Positions 57,748-64,000 of a stretch of DNA of 64,000 nucleotides are shown here, in pieces. Origin of the DNA: Rhinopomastus cyanomelas (lineage: Eukaryota > Chordata > Aves > Bucerotiformes > Rhinopomastidae); the NCBI GenBank assembly GCA_013400115.1, contig VXBP01005054.1:682001-746000 (forward strand). The letters are read 5' to 3'. Each line of letters begins with the position of its first letter. Within the stretch, counting starts at the first letter, position 1. The notes under the pieces are model-generated. The model was not told where the DNA came from, ran no database searches, and saw nothing but the letters and a program-made list of their open reading frames with translations. Position numbers and translations under genes: made by a program.

Positions 57748-60700
57748 GGCGCTATCCCTTGTTTTCAAGCAGAAGTCCTTTGTTGAGTGTGAAAAGAAAA
57801 CAACCCTCTGTACTTCCCTGAATTTTTAGAGAGTCTAGTTAAAGTTAAGTGCACTAGCCTTTTGTGATTCCCACACCTTTGAGGTCTTCCTGTCAACTAG
57901 GTGAAATGACCATGACTGCTCATCAGATATATGCTTCCATTTTCTGTTTTCAATGTTAAAATAATTTATGAAGCCTTAAAATCATGTGTAGCTTAGGTCT
58001 CTCTCTGTAGTGGTAATTTTTGTGGTGTGTATTTTTAAAGATCTGAGTGAACATACGATGTAGTGATGAAAGGCAAAATACAACAAGGCAAAACGACGTC
58101 ATTCATAAAAGCAAGCTGGTATTAATTAGAATGCAATTATTTGAATCTTTCTTGTTATCTGCTTTAAATAATCTCAACTTTTTCAAGTAGAAGTGCAGTA
58201 CATGGTATCAGTGCCTTATTCATGCTGTCTTATTTGCTTCCACTCCACTGATACTGCTTGAACAGCACAAAAATCTTACTACGATCTCCCTAAAAATCTT
58301 GTTACTCGCATGACCTCATAGGCTTCATGGTACCAAACCTTGTTATCAAACTTTCTTAAGGTCGGTGTGAGGCATGGCTAGACTGTTCAATAATCCACAC
58401 GTTTCTTCAGGAACAAATTCACAGGAAAAAGCAAACCACGCAGTGGGATACAGGCAGGCATGAAGGGTTGTTCCCTAGGTGTCTAGAAGTTACATTGCTG
58501 CTAACTTGCACTCATAATGGGAGGTTATAGTTTTAATTAGTTTCTCACTTGTTTGAAGTCGGTTGCAAGAGCTGATGAGCTGAAAATGGTAAATTTGTGT
58601 GAGGCAGGACCAGGACTAAATTAAAACACAAAATAGCTGTAAATTTAGAATGATTCTCACTCTGGATAATCCACTGTGTGAAGCAGATAGTCAGCCTTAG
58701 AAACATTTTTGACAATTTACTCACTTATAGAACAGGGTATAAATTACTTTTTAAAAAAAACCCAGCGACTTTGGGAAGAAGACAAATTCTTTTAGACTCC
58801 TTTTACTTTCTGTTATACTGAATTTTCATCTTAGCTGATTTGTCTCCATTTTCCTCTTAACATGTCAGTTAGATGTAGCCTTCAATGTGTCTTTAAGTCT
58901 GTATTAAGTGAAAGTTGATTGTAATGAATACGACTGTTAGTACTCGCTCCCCTCTGATCGTGTGGACGTGTCAAGCCACAGGGAGGTTTTAAACAGTATC
59001 TTTGCAGTAGTGCTGTGAAATTTCTGTTTGAAATCTCTCTTCCCTGTCAGCTCCCAAATTTAATAATGATGTAGCTTGAGAAAGTATCTGCTATCTGCTA
59101 TGTAAATGCAAACGATAAAGTGCACGTGCCATAATAAAACACCCTTAAATCTGATCTGTGCTCTGTTAACATTCCCAACAGGTCTTTTCTTTACGGCAGT
59201 GATTTATAGACCAGCATAACCACGCAGAATCACTTCTTTATGTCTGAATAATGAGAAGAGCGCCATCAAAGTGGCATGTCTCACGGGAGCTTTCTGAGGC
59301 AAGTGCTTTAAACAAACGACTTTTTAGATCAATTTATTATGGAGTGTGATGAAAGTCATTTTTCTTAGTGGTCACGTCTTGCAAAATCGGTGAAGTTTGT
59401 TTTACTGTGGAGGTTTGTTTTGTTTTTCTTAAGCTTTCTTACGTGAAGGCTAAGTCCATAGAATCAGTGGTGTATGTGTTGCTGGTACCGTGGGAAGAAG
59501 GTGCAATATTACAGTGGTCATCTCTAATCTTGTGCTCTCATCCTGTTGTATCCGCTAAATATTTGTGGACCAATCGTATCATCTAGTCTTGCAATTGGTA
59601 GGAAATTTTTTAGTTGCTTTAAGAAATAATTTTCCCATGTGTCTGTGAACACACCTTTGGGTTTGTTATGAAAACATGTGGATTTGTGCAATTAAAAGGA
59701 CATGGTATTTGCCCACGACCTGTTCTGTCACATGAGTACTCAGATTTTGTAGTGGCAGTTTGTCAAATCCTGTTATGAGAAGCTTACAAACATACCCGGA
59801 GGGTTTTGCATTTGTATAATACTATTAAAATATTCTTCTGGCATATTTCACATCCTTGAACCTTTTGTTCAAACATTTAATATTATTGATAAGACTTAAG
59901 TGGTATTTTTTTCAGATAAGTGCATGTATTTCATAATCAAAGATGTTCTAAATGCAAGCATTTTATCTTCAGGACAAGTATGTATCGTAGGAACCTATCT
60001 CAAGCTGTGCCTGGGATCTGCATTTGGAGGCTGGGTTTTCACTTTTTGCTTTTCTAGATCTATTTTTAAATGGTTTTGTGTCTTGAGGTGACACCTCTGT
60101 GACCCTTTCTTAATCAAATGCCAATGTGAGAGTAGGACATGCTGTAAAAGGCTAAATTTTTTAAAAGATGGGAATAGGCAATTCAGATCATACTTGTGTA
60201 GTGCTGCAGTTTGAGCTGATAACTGATATTAATGATGGGAAGAGCATCTTGGCTGCAACTTGGGAGACCTGTATTATTTTCCTGAAGAAACCACTGATTG
60301 TCCTTGAGTCACTTCTTCCTTTCAGGATATGGAAAATACATTTGTCACCTCTCGTGAAGAGTGTTGAGATCTACCAGTGAAAATTTCTGTCATAATTTTG
60401 TATGACTGATCTGGTGGATAATCTCCAGGGATATAGAAAGGTACAGGATATGCTGAGAGAAGGAACTGATTTCTGGAGCTGTAGAAATTTCGAGAGCTCC
60501 TATTTCATCAGTGGTAATTTGTAACCCAGAATTTGAGAGGAGGGAGTGGCTGTGGTGTTGCTGGTGCTGCTCCTGGCAATTGTGAGAGGAACGATGTCTG
60601 GATCTGCTCTTTTAAATGCTGCTTGATCCAGACAGATTTCACCAAGTCACATGTGCAAACTGAGTCTGCAAACAAATTCTGCACAATCAGAGAGAAAAAG

Positions 60701-61409
60701 TTCATTACTTTTTTTTTAATAACTCAGTAGCAAATTGTATTGGAAAGTTTGGTAGCAAAATGAGGGGAGGTCTGACTTATCGAACCTTAAATAAATGGGT
60801 ATTCTATTTGTTCCTGCCTGTGGCTGAGTGTTCTGTATGTTTTTTGCATTAGCTTAGAAGATACTCAGTCATGAGGAATGAGTAAATATCATGGAATGGT
60901 TTAACTGATGCAGCAGTCACCAAGTGTGTGACCTGACTTATGGTCCACTGGGTCACTAAACAATGAATATGTTCTCTTCAGAGTTGTAGATGATATGAGC
61001 TGGTGGCTTTGGTGAGGAGCTGTGCCCTTCACCCTGAGCAGGTACAACACCAGACCTCGTGCAGGGGGAAATGTGCTGAGGCAGTGCGAACACGGTGTGT
61101 CCTCGGTAGGCGTGTGTGCTGTGTAAGAGTAATCTGCCCTTCGCTGCTCCGTATTGGACTTTCTGTTGAATGAATTCATCATTTGATTCTTGGCATCTCA
61201 GTAATTCCTGCCTGCAAAACGAGTCATTTTAATGGTTGCGATATACTGCAGGCACATTTAACTCTAGTCAACTGGTTTCTGTGCGGTGGAAGTGTATGAT
61301 TGAATTTCGCGATGAGCCAATAAGTGGTTGTGCTACTGTGACCCACAGTTTTCACTACAATTCTTCACAGCATAGTAAGTGCATTAATCATTTCACATAC
61401 TGTAAGGAA
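57748..61409. other. Intergenic or intronic stretch, no gene recognised
   Basis: About 3.7 kb of AT-rich sequence without CR1 hallmarks or convincing exons. Confidence 0.5.
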
Positions 61410-61955
61410 TAAATCATAGAATCATTAGAGATTGGAAGGGACCTCAAAAGATCACCTAGTCCAATCCGCCTGCAACAGCAGGATCACCTAGACCAAGTCA
61501 CACAGAAACACCTCCAGGCAGGTCTTAAACTTCTCTAGTGAAGAAGATTCCACAACCCCCCTGGGCAGCCTGTTCCAGTGCTCCGTCACCCTCACCGTGA
61601 AGAAGTTCCTTCTCAGGTTGATGTGGAACCTTCTGTGTTCCAGCTCACAACCATTGCCTCTTGTCCTATCACTACATGACACCGAGAACAGCCCAGTTCC
61701 ATCCTCCTGACACCCACCCTTCACATATTTATAGACATGAATGAGGTCACCCCTCAGTCTCCTCCAAGCTAAAGAGACCCAGCTCCCTCAGCCTCTCCTC
61801 ATAAGGGAGATGCTCCACTTCCTTCATCATCCTTGTTGCTCTACACTGGACTCCCTCCAGCAACTATACATCCCTCTTGAACTGAGGAGCCCAGAACTGG
61901 ACACAATACTTCAGATGTGGTCTCAGCAGGGCAAAGTAGGGGAGGGGGAAAGAAA
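61410..61955 (-). repeat. CR1 LINE 3' portion, antisense, well preserved
   Basis: Reverse complement runs from the end of ORF2 ('ccagttctgggctcctcagt') through 'gctgagggagctgggtctct', 'ggcaatggttgtgagctgga', 'actggaacaggctgcccagg', 'gattggactaggtgatcttt' and 'gtcccttccaatctctaatg' to 'attctatgatt'. A 78-codon frame at 61488-61724 is part of the LINE end and not a host gene. Confidence 0.93.
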
Positions 61956-63360
61956 AGGATAAAGGATTTCTCAGATGCAGTACAGCTACTGCGGAGAAAA
62001 AAGATATAAAAACATCATTTAACATTCATAGTTTTAGGGAAACAGACACGACTACTCTGCTGCTGATTGTAGGGGGGTGTGTGATAGGCTACTCTATTTG
62101 TAGTGTCACCTGCTGCATGACACTACACTGCGGCCATGGAAGTGATGAATTAAGCAATAGAGGTTGTCTCTGTATAGAAGATGCCATTTTGGCTTTGGAT
62201 GGTTGTGGAAAATAATGTGGGAGCTGTATGCAAGCACATTGGTGTCCTGGTGTAAGTGGAAGTTGCATCACATGAATCATTGCAGCATGGAGCACTGTCT
62301 GCTTCTTGACTTACTTCTGAGATCAGAAGTAGCTACGGGCCTGGAGGAGATTGAAGTGGCAGAGTTGTGTCAATAACTGCGTAACTGGAGGTGCTTGCTT
62401 GTGTTTTTTGAGTGATTTTTGTGACCAGAAATTCAATGCAAAGAAAGCTGCACACAGGGTGGCTCTTGGTCTGACTCATGGACGCTCTGTACTTGGAAGG
62501 TTTCTTGGGTAGGGTAGGGTTTGTCACTGTAATAGTTGCCACAGCACATCTGTGTGTATTTTGAATTGTCTTGCCAGCAACTTCATGGCCAAAGCAATTA
62601 AAATGAACACTGCTTCAATAATAGCTTCAAAATATAGCACAGAGCTCTGATAAAAATTAAAATTAGCACAAGAAGGAGCTCTGTTGCAAACACAGGTGGC
62701 AGAGGGTTGCCAAGCAGTAACATCACTGTGATGCATCCCATGTGGAAGTGACAGAGATTCACTCTGTCCAAACATGCTTTGGTTTGCATCAGTGAATTGC
62801 TTGGACCTTAAGCCTTGTTCTATAAAAACACCTTTGGGCGAGGCTTTTCCACTGGTGCCACGTGTGCAGTGTGCCATGGGCTTTAGGATGGCAAAGACAG
62901 GAAGAACAGTGTTGCTCAAACCAAGGCAAAACCTTGCAGGCAAGATGTCATCTTGTGGGTACAGCGTGCCCTCCAGCTCTGACCATTGTGACTCCTGCTG
63001 GAAGTTGACAGCTAAGAACCCGAGCTGTGTGTTTGTTCCGAGCCTGGTTCTAGGTGAATACCAGGATTCTGCATGCAAGGATCTAGTTCCCAGGATGTCT
63101 GCATGTAGGTGAGTTTGTAGTGCAGAACAACATTGCTGTCATCCCATCTCTTGCATAAGGAACTTAATGCTGGGGAAGTGCAGCTTTCTTCAGGAGCAGT
63201 TTTTTCCTTCTTTACACTGTGAATCTTTTTTTAAGCATGACTCTAGCAAAACGATCATTATTCAGCTCTGCAGAACTGGTAAATAATGCATGCTTCAGCT
63301 CTGCGGAGAGCTCTGAATGTGAAGTTCACTTCTTGCTAAGTAACTCATGGCAGATTAAAC
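61956..63360. other. Stretch with a long minus-strand open frame of unknown meaning
   Basis: Contains the 184-codon minus-strand frame 62524-63078 discussed in the findings. No repeat recognised. Confidence 0.4.
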
Positions 63361-63885
63361 TGTGTGCGTTTGGTTTTGCTGGGATGGAGTTGATCGTCCA
63401 CATGCCATCTTTCCCAGTGCTGTGGGTGTGCTGGTAGCCAGAGGGCTGTTGATAACACCCCAGTGTTTTGGCTGCTGCTGAGCAGGGCTTGCACAGCACC
63501 AAGGCTGGGCTTGGGTTTTTCTTTCTTTTCTAATGTCTTCCCAAATGAGGATGGCTGAGGGTTGGGCTGGCAGCCCCAATATAAATGTGAGGGGAAAGGA
63601 GGAAGGTTGTCAGGGAGACGTTCGTTGATGGTGGTTTGTCCCTGAGAGCAAGCCCTACATGTGTTGGGCCCTGCTTCCCAGGATGGCCGCTAAACACCTT
63701 CTGCTGATGGCAAGTAGAGAATAGTCTTGGTTATTTGCCTTTGCTTTTTCTGCTTCATTAAACTCTTGCTGTCTTCACCCAGCAGCCTTTTGGTGTATTT
63801 TCCTCTTTCCTGTCTGTCCAAGAAGGGGGAATGATAGGGTGGCTTTGGTGGATGGCTACCCTCCAGCCAGGGCCAAACCACCACA
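63361..63885 (+). mobile_element. Probable solo LTR of an avian endogenous retrovirus
   Basis: Resembles a common avian ERV LTR. It has an opening 'ggttttgctgggatggagtt', a mid block 'ctgttgataacaccccagtg' followed by 'gctgctgagcagggcttgca' and 'cagcaccaagg', a TATA-like 'aatataaat' at about 63578, and 'gggagacgttcgttgatggt'. A polyadenylation motif ATTAAA lies at about 63757 in 'cttcattaaactcttgctgt', and the end is 'gccaaaccaccaca'. The order U3-TATA-polyA gives + orientation. No gag, pol or env reading frame is attached. Exact ends and target duplication are not clear, so boundaries are approximate; the family name is left open. Confidence 0.72.
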
Positions 63886-64000
63886 GCTAGTTAGTGATTT
63901 ATTTACTCTTTTTCTCTCTCTCCACCCCTCAAGCTAAGAGAATAAATTAACTTCAGAAAATATTTGAGGAAGAGACATGAGTAATTTTCTCACACAAATG
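63886..64000. other. Window end, nothing recognised
   Basis: AT-rich flank of the LTR. Confidence 0.4.

Noticed and set aside
1..64000. CRISPR arrays, tRNA genes, prokaryotic operons or a defence system
   Set aside because: No regularly spaced direct repeats and no tRNA cloverleaf with A/B boxes noticed. The genome is clearly vertebrate.

Overview
This window is vertebrate nuclear DNA, almost certainly from a bird. It carries one clear protein-coding gene with 13 exons joined by GT-AG introns. It also carries more than twenty scattered fragments of CR1-type LINEs, whose 3' ends have the short ATTCTRTGA-like terminal repeat typical of birds and reptiles. There are no bacterial features: no operons, CRISPR arrays or prophage. 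I cannot name the species.

Layout. 1-1740 is intergenic with one CR1 3' end and a G-run-rich tract. 1800-2330 is a CpG-rich promoter. 2016-12990 (+) is a complete RFT1 gene. All 13 exons join in frame to 1620 nt (539 codons plus stop), close to the roughly 541 residues of human RFT1. A polyadenylation signal lies at 13739. From about 13.8 kb to 53.4 kb I find no gene I can recognise. This is a repeat-rich intergenic region holding CR1 fragments in both orientations, a degenerate 5S rRNA copy fused to a CR1 piece, a pair of related non-CR1 repeats, and a few exon-like islands. A second CpG-rich region at about 53.4-53.95 kb looks like a promoter or first exon. From my knowledge of vertebrate gene order (PRKCD-RFT1-SFMBT1) it could be the 5' end of SFMBT1 on the + strand, but I see no SFMBT1 coding exon here. 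The last 10 kb holds more CR1 pieces and a probable solo endogenous-retrovirus LTR at 63361-63885.

Function. RFT1 is an endoplasmic-reticulum multi-pass membrane protein needed for dolichol-linked oligosaccharide assembly in N-glycosylation. It is the only gene whose role can be stated. The rest of the window records retrotransposition: most CR1 copies are 5'-truncated, several are internally deleted, and one appears to have captured a 5S rRNA by template switching.

I did not find an undescribed multi-gene system. The most unusual observations are the 5S-CR1 chimera, the mosaic identity between two CR1 copies 12 kb apart, the paired non-CR1 repeat, and the unassigned exon-like islands at 25.7, 52.5 and 56.4 kb.
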